Counted from the first letter of the stretch, positions 1 to 7,900 are shown. The stretch: DNA of 36,168 nt from Oscillospiraceae bacterium (GCA_031255415.1 JAIRSO010000014.1:1-36168); one strand, 5' to 3'. Numbers and translations are program-made. The notes: generated from the sequence alone by a model not told the origin.

Positions 1-164
1 CGCCCACAGCCCGCGCCGGACGGTAACGCTCGAAACTTCTTACATTATATCGGAAAATGATGGATACTGTCAACTGCTACCGGCATGGGATATACTGGAA
101 CGGGGCAGTGTTTACAGTATCGATATTTATACTCGAGGACGCACCCCCGCCGTTGCACGATTCC

Positions 165-193
165 TTTACAAACCCCGCCCGCCTAGTTATACT
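165..193 (+). promoter_or_regulatory. Sigma-A type promoter of the GH5 gene
   Basis: TTTACA (165-170), a 17-base spacer and TATACT (188-193) match the housekeeping -35/-10 consensus with one mismatch each. A GGAGGG ribosome site follows at 213-218, just before the ATG at 224. The predicted transcript start near 200 leaves a short leader. Confidence 0.7.
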
Positions 194-223
194 CATGGCA
201 GCAAGACGCAACGGAGGGACTAC

Positions 224-1399
224 ATGCGCAATCAATTCCGCAGGATACTATTCCTATCGTTAGCCGCGATGATCGGCTGCCAGAGCGCCGGCGCGGCTTC
301 GCCCGTGCCCGAGGGCGCGAAGTTCAACGAGTACGTCGAGCCAGCCCCCGATGGGTACGCGCCGCTGACAGGCCGCGTCGAGACGTTCGAGCCGATAACG
401 CCCAAGGAGTTCGTCGGCGCGGTGACGGCGGGTATCAACGCGGGCAACACTCTCGACGCGATCGGCGCGCGAGGATTGGCTACCGAAACCTCGTGGAGCA
501 ACCCCAGGCACAGGCCGGAGCTCTTCGCCGCGCTGAAGTCGAAGGGACTGGACGTAGTGCGCATCCCCGTTTCGTGGGAGCCGCACATCGTCGATTTCGA
601 GGAATCTTACGCGATCGATCCGCAATTCATGGACAGGGTGCAGACGGTCGTGGAGTACGCGCTCGACGCGGGACTGTACGTCATCATCGACACGCATCAC
701 GAGGATAACCACCTGCTGCCGCGCATCGCCAACGGAGACGCGGACGCGGCGGTCGCCGAGATTAAGGCGATATGGTCGCAAGTGGCGGAACGCTTCAGCG
801 GATACGGCGAGCGGTTGATATTCAACCTGCTGAACGAGCCGCGCCCATACGGCACGCCAAGCGAGTGGAACGGCGGAACGAAAGCCTCGCGCGACCTGGT
901 CACGCGGCTCAACCACGAGGCGCTGGCAACGGTGCGCGCGTCCGGCGGACATAACGATAAGCGGCTTGTGATGCTAACGCCGCTGGCAGCCAGCATATGG
1001 TACGCCCAGCATCTGACGCTGCCGGAGAACGATCCATATATATTGGTAAGCATCCACGCGTATGAGCCGTATGAGTTCGCGCTGAAGATGGACGGCACGG
1101 ATCGGTTCCCGCAAAGGAACAACCTGGGCGACGTGTTCGCTAACATCAATAGATTGTTCGTCGGCAAAGGGATTCCGGTTATCATGGACGAGACGGGCGC
1201 GATGAACAAGAACGGCAATCTGGAGGATAGAATCGCATGGGCTAAGGAGTTCTCCGCGCTGGCGAAGGAGTATGACGTGCCCGTCGTGCTGTGGGACAAC
1301 GGTGTGACCGATATCGCTAAAGGCGAGAGCTTCGGCTTGATAGACCGCTTAACGCTGGAATGGGTGTTCCCGGAGATCGTCGAGGCGTTCATGGACTGA
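224..1399 (+). CDS. Exported GH5 family endoglucanase (cellulase)
   Basis: A 391-residue glycoside hydrolase of family 5, expected to cut beta-1,4-glucan chains outside the cell by the retaining mechanism. The N-terminus is basic, then hydrophobic, and ends in AMIGC around residue 19. This could be a lipobox with an unusual Met at -3, so the enzyme may be a lipoprotein; otherwise it is cleaved by signal peptidase I. The (beta/alpha)8 barrel shows VRIPVSWEPH near 110-120, the conserved His region DTHHED, the acid/base NEP (Glu about 205) and the nucleophile in VIMDETG (Glu about 323). LWDNG near the C-terminus is also typical. No carbohydrate-binding module or dockerin is seen. The gene stands alone with its own promoter and converges on the minus-strand ABC operon. 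The exact substrate (cellulose, beta-glucan, mannan) cannot be told from sequence alone. Confidence 0.92.
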   Translation: MRNQFRRILFLSLAAMIGCQSAGAASPVPEGAKFNEYVEPAPDGYAPLTGRVETFEPITPKEFVGAVTAGINAGNTLDAIGARGLATETSWSNPRHRPELFAALKSKGLDVVRIPVSWEPHIVDFEESYAIDPQFMDRVQTVVEYALDAGLYVIIDTHHEDNHLLPRIANGDADAAVAEIKAIWSQVAERFSGYGERLIFNLLNEPRPYGTPSEWNGGTKASRDLVTRLNHEALATVRASGGHNDKRLVMLTPLAASIWYAQHLTLPENDPYILVSIHAYEPYEFALKMDGTDRFPQRNNLGDVFANINRLFVGKGIPVIMDETGAMNKNGNLEDRIAWAKEFSALAKEYDVPVVLWDNGVTDIAKGESFGLIDRLTLEWVFPEIVEAFMD

Positions 1400-1431
1400 C
1401 GATCCGGCATAGTGATTACAGCCGACTGGAT

Positions 1432-1466
1432 CGCGCCGCCGCGAGTATTGCCGCGAGTCCGGCGCG
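1432..1466. terminator. Weak hairpin between convergent genes
   Basis: CGCGCCG (1432-1438) pairs with CGGCGCG (1460-1466) across a 21-base loop, between the GH5 stop and the end of the minus-strand ATPase gene. There is no clear T tract on either side. It may help end both transcripts, but the case is weak. Confidence 0.25.
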
Positions 1467-1468
1467 GT

Positions 1469-2254
1469 TCAGGTTGGCTGGCTGTATCGTTCGAGGAATT
1501 GGCGGGTGCGCTCCTCGCGCGGGTGGCTGATTACCTCATCGGCTGATCCGTACTCGATCGCCGCACCGTTATCGATGAACAGCGCGTTGTCGGCGACTTG
1601 ACGCGCGAAATCCATCTCATGGGTGACGATAACCATCGTAGTGTTCCGGCTGGCTAGCCCGCGTATGACGTTCAGCACCTCCCCGGTCAACTCGGGATCG
1701 AGCGCGGAGGTCGGTTCATCGAAGCAGAGTATATCGGGATCGCGAGCCAGCGCGCGCGCTATAGCCACGCGCTGCTGCTGGCCGCCGGATAATTGATGCG
1801 GATACGCGCCAGCCTTCGCCGCCAGCCCTACGCTGTCCAGTATCGCCAGTCCGGTTTTCTTAATAGAAGCGATCGTCTCGCGGCGGTTTGCGCGATACTC
1901 GGGAGACTTGCGCGCGTTCAGTTCCACAGCCAGCGTGACGTTCTCAAGCGCTGTGTACTGCGGGAATAGAATAAACGATTGGAACACCAGCCCGAAATGC
2001 CGGCTGGCGCGGCGGCGCTTTAGGTTTTCGGAATGAGGATCGTCCGCGTCGAAGAGCTTCTGCCCGTTAATGAGTATCCTTCCGGCGCTGGGCGTTTCCA
2101 GTCCGTTGAGGCAGCGCAGGAGCGTGGTCTTGCCGCTGCCGGACGAGCCGATGATCGCCAGCGACTCGCCCCTGTTCAGCGAGAAGCCAACGCCGCGGAC
2201 GACCTCCAGACTATCGAATCGCTTCGAAAGGTTCTCCACAACCAAAACGGACAC
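1469..2254 (-). CDS. Polar amino acid ABC transporter ATP-binding protein (GlnQ/HisP type)
   Basis: A 261-residue ATPase that powers amino acid import with the permease and binding protein encoded just upstream. Visible motifs are Walker A GSSGSGKTT (residues 36-44), a Q-loop VFQS (about 91), signature LSGGQ (155-159), Walker B ILCFDE (175-180), the D-loop SALDPE and the switch His in VTHEMDF. This layout is typical of the polar amino acid uptake family. The start is GTG at 2254, supported by an AGGAGGG ribosome site six bases upstream. It is the last gene of a three-gene minus-strand operon. The substrate is not determined by the ATPase; glutamine, cystine, arginine or a related amino acid are all possible. 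Confidence 0.94.
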   Translation of the reverse strand: MSVLVVENLSKRFDSLEVVRGVGFSLNRGESLAIIGSSGSGKTTLLRCLNGLETPSAGRILINGQKLFDADDPHSENLKRRRASRHFGLVFQSFILFPQYTALENVTLAVELNARKSPEYRANRRETIASIKKTGLAILDSVGLAAKAGAYPHQLSGGQQQRVAIARALARDPDILCFDEPTSALDPELTGEVLNVIRGLASRNTTMVIVTHEMDFARQVADNALFIDNGAAIEYGSADEVISHPREERTRQFLERYSQPT

Positions 2255-2292
2255 GCGCGGCCCTCCTAAGTTAACGCGATAGACGGCGAGCA

Positions 2293-2361
2293 GTTAAGCC
2301 CGGAAGATAAGCGTCGGCGATTAAGCCTGGAAAATACCGATCGGTGGTTAAGCCCGGAAGA
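2293..2361 (-). repeat. Three 27-bp tandem copies of the permease gene 3' end
   Basis: On the plus strand, GTTAAGCCCGGAAGA at 2293 and 2347 and ATTAAGCCTGGAAAA at 2320 lie exactly 27 bases apart. Read on the minus strand, each unit ends in TTCC(G/A)GGCTTAA, the permease's own last codons (F-R/Q-A-stop). Because 27 is a multiple of three, all three stop codons are in one frame. The copy covering the true stop is 2347-2361. This looks like a small slippage or duplication event that left two decayed stop-codon copies in the 3' spacer. Confidence 0.8.
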
Positions 2362-2989
2362 AATCCATCCTGTCCTCAGCGTATCGGAACAAGATCGTGA
2401 GCAGTCCGCTGAACGCCAGAAAGAATAATCCCGTCGTGAACAGAGGCCAGATTAGCCCCTGCTTGGTGAATCTGTCCGCGCTCATGATGATCTCGGTCAC
2501 GCCGATGATCCGCGCCAGAGAGGTATCCTTTACGAGCGTGATGACCTCGTTGCTCATCGCGGGCGTGACGCGCTTTACGACCTGCAGCAGCACCACCCTG
2601 AAGAATACCTGCGGCCTGGTCATGCCCAGCACCTGCCCGGCCTCGTACTGCCCGACCGATATGCTTTCGATCCCGCCCCTGTATATCTCGGAGAAATACG
2701 CGGCGTAGTTGATCACGAACGCGGCGAGCGCCGCGCCCATGCGCGATTTCGCCTGAATAGGCCAGCGGAGCAGACCGGGCACATACATGACTATAATCAA
2801 CTGCAGCATCAGCGGCGTGCCCCGGATGATCCATACGAACAGGCGGCTGACCCATCGGATCGGCAGTATCTTCGTCATGGAGCCGTACATGATCACAAGC
2901 CCCAGCGGCACAGACAGCAGCAGCGTCGTGACGAACAAGCGGATATTCAGCACGAAACCGTCGAGCAGGGACGGCAATACCACGTTCAT
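2348..2989 (-). CDS. Polar amino acid ABC transporter permease (HisM/GlnP type)
   Basis: A 213-residue inner-membrane permease with about five hydrophobic helices, the usual size for this family. The cytoplasmic EAA-like loop that contacts the ATPase is visible as EAGQVLGMTRPQVFFRVVL near residues 135-155, a hallmark of His/Glu/Gln-type permeases. RGTPLMLQ and the Glu-containing SEIYRGGIESI segment are also family features. A single permease gene suggests a homodimer. It is transcribed after the binding protein and before the ATPase, separated from each by about 95 bases. The ribosome site upstream of the ATG at 2989 is weak (GTTGGGAT), so lower expression than the binding protein is likely. 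The 3' end is tandemly duplicated in the downstream spacer. Confidence 0.93.
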   Translation of the reverse strand: MNVVLPSLLDGFVLNIRLFVTTLLLSVPLGLVIMYGSMTKILPIRWVSRLFVWIIRGTPLMLQLIIVMYVPGLLRWPIQAKSRMGAALAAFVINYAAYFSEIYRGGIESISVGQYEAGQVLGMTRPQVFFRVVLLQVVKRVTPAMSNEVITLVKDTSLARIIGVTEIIMSADRFTKQGLIWPLFTTGLFFLAFSGLLTILFRYAEDRMDFFRA

Positions 2990-3015
2990 ATCCCAACGCC
3001 TTTCACGCGAGAATC

Positions 3016-3080
3016 GGCGCGGCGAGACGGCTCGCGACTGGCAAGCTCGCTCCCGCCGCGCCCTTGCGGACGCAGTCCGC
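3016..3080 (-). other. Intercistronic hairpins after the binding-protein gene
   Basis: Two stem-loops lie between the binding-protein stop and the permease start. GCGGAC (3066-3071) pairs with GTCCGC (3075-3080), and GGCGCGGCG (3016-3024) pairs with CGCCGCGCC (3054-3062). Neither is followed by a T tract, so they are unlikely to be full terminators. Such elements are known in other binding-protein operons to protect the upstream mRNA and make the binding protein more abundant; that role here is inferred. Confidence 0.5.
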
Positions 3081-3085
3081 CGACG

Positions 3086-3916
3086 CTATTTGATGATAGC
3101 GTCGGACAGGTTGTACTTGTCCGCCAGCTCGGCGAACGTACCGTCCGCTATAAACCCGGCGATGATCTCGTTGACCTTGGCGGTAACGTCGCTGCCCTTG
3201 CGGAAAGCTATGCCGTAGAACTGGTCTCCGAAGTTGTTATCCATGTTGATAACGAGATCGGTGAAGTCGGACTCCGGCGTGATGATGCCGATCGCGGCTA
3301 CGCTGTCCACCAGCGCCGCGTCAGCCGCCCCGGCCTTGACCTCCAGCACGGCCTTAGCCATCGAGTCAGCCGGGATATACTCCACATCCTTGAAAAACTC
3401 GACCGGCGATACTATGGTCGTCTCGTCGTCCGGAACCGTGCCCAGCAGTTTGCCTTCGCCCGTTGATCCGGCTTCCGCGACCACCGTTTTGCCGTTTATG
3501 TCGGCGAGTATGGCCTCGGCATTGTCGGCCTTCATGACCAGCACCTGCGTATTGATCAGGTACGGATCGGACATCGACATGTTGGCGGCGCGTTCCTCCG
3601 TTATGCACATCCCGTTCCAGATCGCGTCGATGTTCCTGGAGTTCAACTCGATCTCCTTAGCGTCCCAGCTTATCTCGATAAACTCGATCGCCACGCCCAG
3701 CTTCTCGCCCACAAGCGAAGCCAGCTCCGTGTCAAATCCGACAAACTCGCCCGTGGCCTGGTCATAGTAGTTCATCGGCGGGAACAGCGTCATGCCGACG
3801 ATCAGCGTGCCCTTGCCCGTTATGTAGTCAAGATCGCCCGCGCCTTGGGCGATGGCGGCGGAGCACAGCGACAGCGCGAGAACCAGAGCCAGCGCGAGGG
3901 ATAACGCCTTTTTCAT
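3086..3916 (-). CDS. Amino acid ABC transporter substrate-binding protein
   Basis: A type-II periplasmic-binding-fold protein (SBP_bac_3 family) that captures an amino acid and delivers it to the adjacent permease/ATPase. I place the start at ATG 3916 (MKKALSLALAL), not at the in-frame ATG at 3982, because AAGGAG sits about 10 bases upstream and a signal peptide begins there; this gives 276 residues. Cleavage is expected after SAAIA. A Cys lies in the hydrophobic core (LSLCS), but its context is not a good lipobox. Family features include GTLIVGMTLFPPMNY, GFDTELA, the NVDA-like NIDAIWNGM and the AKAVLEVKAGAADAALVD segment. It is the first gene of the operon, read from the TATAAT promoter at 3983-3988. 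Confidence 0.94.
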   Translation of the reverse strand: MKKALSLALALVLALSLCSAAIAQGAGDLDYITGKGTLIVGMTLFPPMNYYDQATGEFVGFDTELASLVGEKLGVAIEFIEISWDAKEIELNSRNIDAIWNGMCITEERAANMSMSDPYLINTQVLVMKADNAEAILADINGKTVVAEAGSTGEGKLLGTVPDDETTIVSPVEFFKDVEYIPADSMAKAVLEVKAGAADAALVDSVAAIGIITPESDFTDLVINMDNNFGDQFYGIAFRKGSDVTAKVNEIIAGFIADGTFAELADKYNLSDAIIK

Positions 3917-3982
3917 ACAATCATTTCTCCTTGTCACAAGATACGGGCTCTTCCGCCTCGAGCGGAAAAAATCACCAATCAT

Positions 3983-4011
3983 ATTATACCACGCGGGCCG
4001 GACGGACGCAA
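3983..4011 (-). promoter_or_regulatory. Promoter of the amino acid ABC operon
   Basis: On the minus strand, a perfect TATAAT (plus 3983-3988) is preceded by TTGCGT (plus 4006-4011) at exactly 17 bases. The predicted start near 3976 gives a leader of about 60 bases. The leader contains a TTCCGC/GCGGAA hairpin (3951-3967) that could fold ahead of the ribosome site. Confidence 0.65.
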
Positions 4012-4116
4012 GCCCGCGCCCGTTGTTGAAGCGAATATCGTGTAACTATACAGCATTTTTTGTGTTTTCTTGCCGAGTCCGTCATACAATGTCCCCATGT
4101 CATCCCAAAAAACAAC

Positions 4117-4145
4117 TTGACAACAATGGTTGGCGCGTATATCAT
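4117..4145 (+). promoter_or_regulatory. Promoter of the sugar ABC operon
   Basis: A perfect TTGACA (4117-4122), a 17-base spacer and TATCAT (4140-4145), one mismatch from consensus. The predicted transcript starts near 4152. That rules out in-frame ATG codons at 4060 and 4126 as the gene start and supports TTG at 4192. Confidence 0.75.
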
Positions 4146-4151
4146 ATGCGC
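4133..4151 (+). promoter_or_regulatory. Candidate operator palindrome over the -10 box
   Basis: GCGC-n-TAT-nnn-ATA-n-GCGC is a near-perfect 19-base inverted repeat. It covers the -10 hexamer and ends about where transcription should begin. This is a typical place for a repressor of LacI or GntR type; no such regulator is encoded nearby, so the binding protein is unknown. Confidence 0.45.
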
Positions 4152-4191
4152 AGAAGGAATAATTAACAGCCAAATACTGGGGGGTGGGCGT

Positions 4192-5769
4192 TTGGACGAG
4201 AGCCAGCGCGGCGGCGAACTGTTCCGCATGGAGGGAATCTGTAAATCATTCCCCGGCGTGAAGGCGCTGGACAACGTTTCTTTATCGGTAAATAAGGGCG
4301 AGGTGCACGGCCTGGTCGGCGAAAATGGCGCGGGTAAATCCACGCTGATGAAGATCATGACCGGGGTGTACCGCGCCGACGCCGGACAAATATACATCGA
4401 GGGCAGCCCCGTCAAGATCGATTCCACGAAAAAGGCGCAGGAACTGGGAGTAGCCATTATATTCCAGGAACTGAACCTGTGCCCGCATCTGACCGTAGCC
4501 GACAACATATTCATCGGCAGGCCTAAGATGGCGGGACCCGTGATCAGCGACCGCGCGATGCACGCAGCGGCGCGGAAGATACTCGACGATCTGGGCATCG
4601 GGCTGAACACCCATACCGTCGTGCGCCAGCTAAGCGTAGCGCAGCAGCAGATGGTCGAGATCGCCAAGGCCATTTCGTTCAACTCGCGCATACTCGTGCT
4701 CGACGAACCCACCGCCACTCTGACCGAGAAAGAGATACAGCAGCTTTTCGCGATAATCGACACGCTTCGCGCGAAAGGCGTGGGCATGGTGTACATCTCC
4801 CACCGATTGGAGGAGCTGGGGCATATCTGCGAACGCGTGAGCGTACTGCGCGACGGGCAGTACATCGGCACGCGCTATCTAAAGGATATAACCACTCCCG
4901 AACTGGTGAACATGATCGTGGGTCGCTCCATGACCAGCAAGTTTCCCAAGCATGAACGAAAGATTGGCTCAGTCGCGCTGGAAGCGGTCGGGGTGCGGCG
5001 CAAGGATAAGCTGAACGCGTCCAGATACAAGGTGGACGTCGATCGGCTCTATGTCCGCGCAGGCGAGATACTGGGCGTTGCGGGACTGGTGGGCGCGGGG
5101 CGCACGGAGATCATGCGATGTATATTCGGCGCGGACCGCGCCGAGTCGATCGAGTTGAAACTGGGCGGCAAGCGCGTGCGCGTGCGTTCGCCCGGGCAGG
5201 CTATCGCCAACGGCATAGGCTACGCCACGGAGGATCGCCGCCGCGACGGGCTTTCACTGATGCTTGACGTGCAGTACAACATCAACATGGCGTTCCTGCC
5301 GCGCCTGGCGAAGATGGGCTTCATCAACGACAGGGCGGGACTGCGCAACGCCGAGCAGTATAAGCAACTGCTTCGCGTCAAGACGCCCAGCCTGCGCCAG
5401 ATCACCCGCTATCTATCGGGCGGGAACCAGCAAAAGGTCGTGCTGGCTAAGTGGCTGTGCAACAACGTGCGCGTGCTGATCATCGACGAGCCGACGCGCG
5501 GCATAGACGTTGGCGCGAAGTTCGAGGTATACGAACTGCTCAACCAGCTGAGCGACTCTGGGGTCGCGATCATAATGATATCCTCCGAACTGCCCGAGAT
5601 ACTGGGCATGAGCGACCGCGTGATCGTCATCCACGAGGGGAAGATCAACGGCGAGCTGGACGCGAAACAAACCACGCAGGAAGAGATACTGTACCTTGCG
5701 GCGGGCTACAATCTTCTGGAAGGCAAGAGCGCGCCGACACTGAACGATAGGAGCGCTGCCGCCGTATGA
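4192..5769 (+). CDS. CUT2 sugar ABC transporter ATP-binding protein (RbsA/MglA type)
   Basis: A double-ATPase protein of 525 residues from the TTG at 4192, the usual length for RbsA-like proteins (about 500). The first half shows GENGAGKST, LSVAQQQ in place of the canonical signature, and ILVLDEP. The second half has the degenerate Walker A GLVGAGRTE typical of the family, then LSGGNQQK and VLIIDEPTRGID. It drives uptake of a monosaccharide such as ribose, xylose or galactose with the permease and binding protein downstream. The TTG start was chosen because the promoter at 4117-4145 lies upstream, a G-rich GGGGTGG precedes it, and the resulting N-terminus matches the family; ATG 4228 is the alternative. 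Its stop overlaps the permease start by four bases (ATGA). Confidence 0.93.
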   Translation: MDESQRGGELFRMEGICKSFPGVKALDNVSLSVNKGEVHGLVGENGAGKSTLMKIMTGVYRADAGQIYIEGSPVKIDSTKKAQELGVAIIFQELNLCPHLTVADNIFIGRPKMAGPVISDRAMHAAARKILDDLGIGLNTHTVVRQLSVAQQQMVEIAKAISFNSRILVLDEPTATLTEKEIQQLFAIIDTLRAKGVGMVYISHRLEELGHICERVSVLRDGQYIGTRYLKDITTPELVNMIVGRSMTSKFPKHERKIGSVALEAVGVRRKDKLNASRYKVDVDRLYVRAGEILGVAGLVGAGRTEIMRCIFGADRAESIELKLGGKRVRVRSPGQAIANGIGYATEDRRRDGLSLMLDVQYNINMAFLPRLAKMGFINDRAGLRNAEQYKQLLRVKTPSLRQITRYLSGGNQQKVVLAKWLCNNVRVLIIDEPTRGIDVGAKFEVYELLNQLSDSGVAIIMISSELPEILGMSDRVIVIHEGKINGELDAKQTTQEEILYLAAGYNLLEGKSAPTLNDRSAAAV

Positions 5770-6773
5770 ACGCCGCAGTAAACGTAAGCCAGCCCAAGCA
5801 GGGCGCGCTTAGCAACCTAAGCGTCGCGACCAAGAAGGCGATGCTGTCCGGATCGGGACTGATACTGCTGTACACCTTCTTCGCCGTTAGGAACCCGAAC
5901 TTCCTGCTCAGAGCCAATCAGATCAACCTGCTCCAGCAGGTCGTCACGTACTCCATCATCGGGTACGGACTGACGTTCTGCTTGATCTGCGGCGGCACGG
6001 ATTTATCCGCCGGCGCGTCTATGGCGCTGTCCGGGATCATGGTCGTATGGATGCTGCGCGTGGGCGTGCCGATGTGGGTGGCTATACCGGTGTCGCTGTG
6101 CATGGGCATACTGACCGGGATACTCAACGGCTTCACGATCGAGATACTGGGCATCGTGCCGTTTATCGCGACGCTGGGCACGCAGTGGGTGTACCGAGGC
6201 CTGGCTAACGTATGGCTGAATGGCAACCCGATCTACACCCGCGACATACCGTCCAAGGCGGTTCAGGAAGCGTTCTATGTGCTGGGCGGCGGACGGACCA
6301 GTTTCTGGCTGCCATACAGCGTCATAATCACGTTTGTATACGGCGCGATGCTGGCAGTCGTGCTTAGCAAGTCGAAGGTGGGCCGCCAGATTTACGCGTG
6401 CGGATCAAACCCGGAGGCCGCTAAGCTTTCCGGCATCAACACGGTCGGCACGCGCATGTTCGCCTACTGCGTGTCCGGGTTCTCCGCCGCGCTGTGCGGC
6501 ATACTGGTGTCCTCGCGATTGTCCAGCGCGCAGCCCACCGCCGGCACAGGATACGAACTGGAGGCCATCGCGGCGGCGGTGCTGGGCGGCGTATCGGTCA
6601 ACGGCGGCGAGGGCAGCATCGTTAACGCCGTGATAGGCGCGCTGATAATGGGCGTGCTGCGCAACGGATTAAACCTGTTCCATATCGGTTCGTTCTACCA
6701 GCAAGCCATCACCGGGTTCATACTGGTGGCGGCGTGCGCGCTGGAAGCCAGACGGCACCGCCAGAGCGCGTAG
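5766..6773 (+). CDS. CUT2 sugar ABC transporter permease (RbsC type)
   Basis: A 335-residue membrane protein with about eight to ten hydrophobic helices, matching the single permease of ribose-type importers. Family features are GLTFCLICGGTDLSAG near residues 70-85 (the RbsC GIDLSVG region), the segment IYACGSNPEAAKLSGIN (about 210-227), which belongs to the cytoplasmic coupling loop, and AAAVLGGVSVNGGEGS near 275-290. Translation is coupled to the ATPase gene by a four-base stop/start overlap. A strong hairpin separates it from the downstream binding-protein gene. No sugar kinase or isomerase lies nearby, so the sugar cannot be named. Confidence 0.94.
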   Translation: MNAAVNVSQPKQGALSNLSVATKKAMLSGSGLILLYTFFAVRNPNFLLRANQINLLQQVVTYSIIGYGLTFCLICGGTDLSAGASMALSGIMVVWMLRVGVPMWVAIPVSLCMGILTGILNGFTIEILGIVPFIATLGTQWVYRGLANVWLNGNPIYTRDIPSKAVQEAFYVLGGGRTSFWLPYSVIITFVYGAMLAVVLSKSKVGRQIYACGSNPEAAKLSGINTVGTRMFAYCVSGFSAALCGILVSSRLSSAQPTAGTGYELEAIAAAVLGGVSVNGGEGSIVNAVIGALIMGVLRNGLNLFHIGSFYQQAITGFILVAACALEARRHRQSA

Positions 6774-6786
6774 GCGCGGGTCGGAT

Positions 6787-6822
6787 CCCCAAGCCGCGCG
6801 CTTAAGCGGCGCGCGGTCGGGG
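6787..6822 (+). other. Strong hairpin between permease and binding-protein genes
   Basis: CCGCGCGC (6794-6801) pairs with GCGCGCGG (6809-6816), extended by CCCC (6787-6790) with GGGG (6819-6822). No T tract follows, so it is not an ordinary terminator. It lies 5' of the binding-protein message, where it could mark a processing site or protect the 5' end and allow higher binding-protein expression. That role is inferred. Confidence 0.5.
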
Positions 6823-6852
6823 TTCACATAAGTAAATAGGAGGACAAACTGT

Positions 6853-7830
6853 ATGAAGAAACTCACTGCCCTGCTGGTCGCGCTGGCACTGCTGCTGTCC
6901 GCGACAGCCGCCGTAGCCGAAGACGCTCCCAAGAATATCACAGTTATCATCAAGGCGCTGGGGAACGCTTACTGGGCGGTTCTGCAGGCGGGCGCGACCC
7001 AGGCCGGCGAGGATCTGGGCGTGAACGTGACCATCCAGGGCATACCCAACGAGGTTGACATCGAGTCGCAGATGACGATGCTGCAGAACGCCGTATCCGC
7101 GATGGCCGACGCGATCGTCATCGCCGTGGCCGACAGCCAGGCGGAGGCCAACGCGGTCTCCGACGCTTACCAGTCCGGCATCCCGATCGTCATGGTCGAT
7201 ACCAAGGCCGATACGGACGACTACAGCGCCGCGCTGCTGACCGACAACGTCAAGGCCGGCGAACTGGCTGCGGAAACGCTGATCGAGAAGATGAAACTGC
7301 GCATCGCAGAGGACGAGGCCGCCGAGATCGCCATTCAGATCGGCTCGACCGGATCGCAGACGATCAAACTGCGCATCGATGGTTTCGAGGCGTATTGGGC
7401 CGCGAACGCGCCCCAGGCGTGGAAGCTGCTCACCGACGATATCAAGGTCAACGACGGAGACATCTCCAAGGCGATCCAGTTCGGACACGATTTCCTGACC
7501 GCGTATCCGAACCTGAAGGGTTTCTTCTCGCCCAACAACGGCTCGACGGTCGGCTTCGCGACCGCCCTTATCGAGGCGGAGCGCAAGGATGTGACGATGG
7601 TCGGCTTCGACTTCTCGCCCGAGATGGAAACGATCATCCGCGACAGCGAGTATAACGTTGCGACAATGCTGCAGCGCCAGTACCTGATGGGTTACGACGG
7701 CGTGCGCATCGCGCTCGAGCTGGCTAACGGCGGCGAGGTCGAGATGAAGGATATCGACACCGGCGTTATGGCGGTGGACTCTACGAACGTGGACAGCGAC
7801 GAGGTCAAGGCCGCGACAGGCGTGAATTAA
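6853..7830 (+). CDS. Sugar ABC transporter substrate-binding protein (RbsB type)
   Basis: A 325-residue periplasmic-binding protein of type I fold (Peripla_BP_4) for the CUT2 importer. A classic signal peptide MKKLTALLVALALLLS ends at AVA before Glu23; it has no Cys, so the protein is not an obvious lipoprotein. The mature part begins with NITVIIKALGNAYWAVLQAG, and family features follow: the DAIVIAVADSQ region (about 91-101), the inter-lobe IPIVMVDTKAD, and GFFSPNNGSTVGFATAL with VTMVGFDFSPE in the second lobe. An AGGAGG ribosome site precedes the ATG. It ends the operon, just before a good terminator. A soluble binding protein is unusual for a single-membrane Gram-positive. Confidence 0.94.
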   Translation: MKKLTALLVALALLLSATAAVAEDAPKNITVIIKALGNAYWAVLQAGATQAGEDLGVNVTIQGIPNEVDIESQMTMLQNAVSAMADAIVIAVADSQAEANAVSDAYQSGIPIVMVDTKADTDDYSAALLTDNVKAGELAAETLIEKMKLRIAEDEAAEIAIQIGSTGSQTIKLRIDGFEAYWAANAPQAWKLLTDDIKVNDGDISKAIQFGHDFLTAYPNLKGFFSPNNGSTVGFATALIEAERKDVTMVGFDFSPEMETIIRDSEYNVATMLQRQYLMGYDGVRIALELANGGEVEMKDIDTGVMAVDSTNVDSDEVKAATGVN

Positions 7831-7846
7831 CTAGCGCCGCGCGATA

Positions 7847-7873
7847 GAGGCCGCCGCAAGGCGGTCTCTTTTT
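7847..7873 (+). terminator. Intrinsic terminator of the sugar ABC operon
   Basis: GAGGCCGCC (7847-7855), a GCAA tetraloop and GGCGGTCTC (7860-7868) form a nine-pair stem with one G-T pair. Five T residues (7869-7873) follow. It lies 17 bases after the binding-protein stop codon. Confidence 0.85.
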
Positions 7874-7900
7874 ACGCAAAACGGAGGATGGAGGGCGGTA

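Noticed and set aside
57..263. A 68-codon open frame at the window start
   Set aside because: No ribosome site, no recognisable protein pattern, and it runs over the promoter and start of the GH5 gene.
260..952. Long antisense open frames over the GH5 gene
   Set aside because: They are Arg/Val-rich shadow frames typical of GC-rich coding DNA and carry no domain motif; the same holds for other long antisense frames in the window.
2293..2361. CRISPR-like spacing of the 27-bp repeats
   Set aside because: Only three imperfect units, no unique spacers, and the repeat is the permease gene end.
3951..3967. TTCCGC/GCGGAA hairpin followed by A residues as a terminator
   Set aside because: The A run is on the plus strand after the stem; on neither strand does a T tract follow a stem at a gene end.
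4060..4191. Upstream extension of the sugar ATPase to ATG 4060
   Set aside because: It lies before the TTGACA/TATCAT promoter and is not like any family N-terminus.
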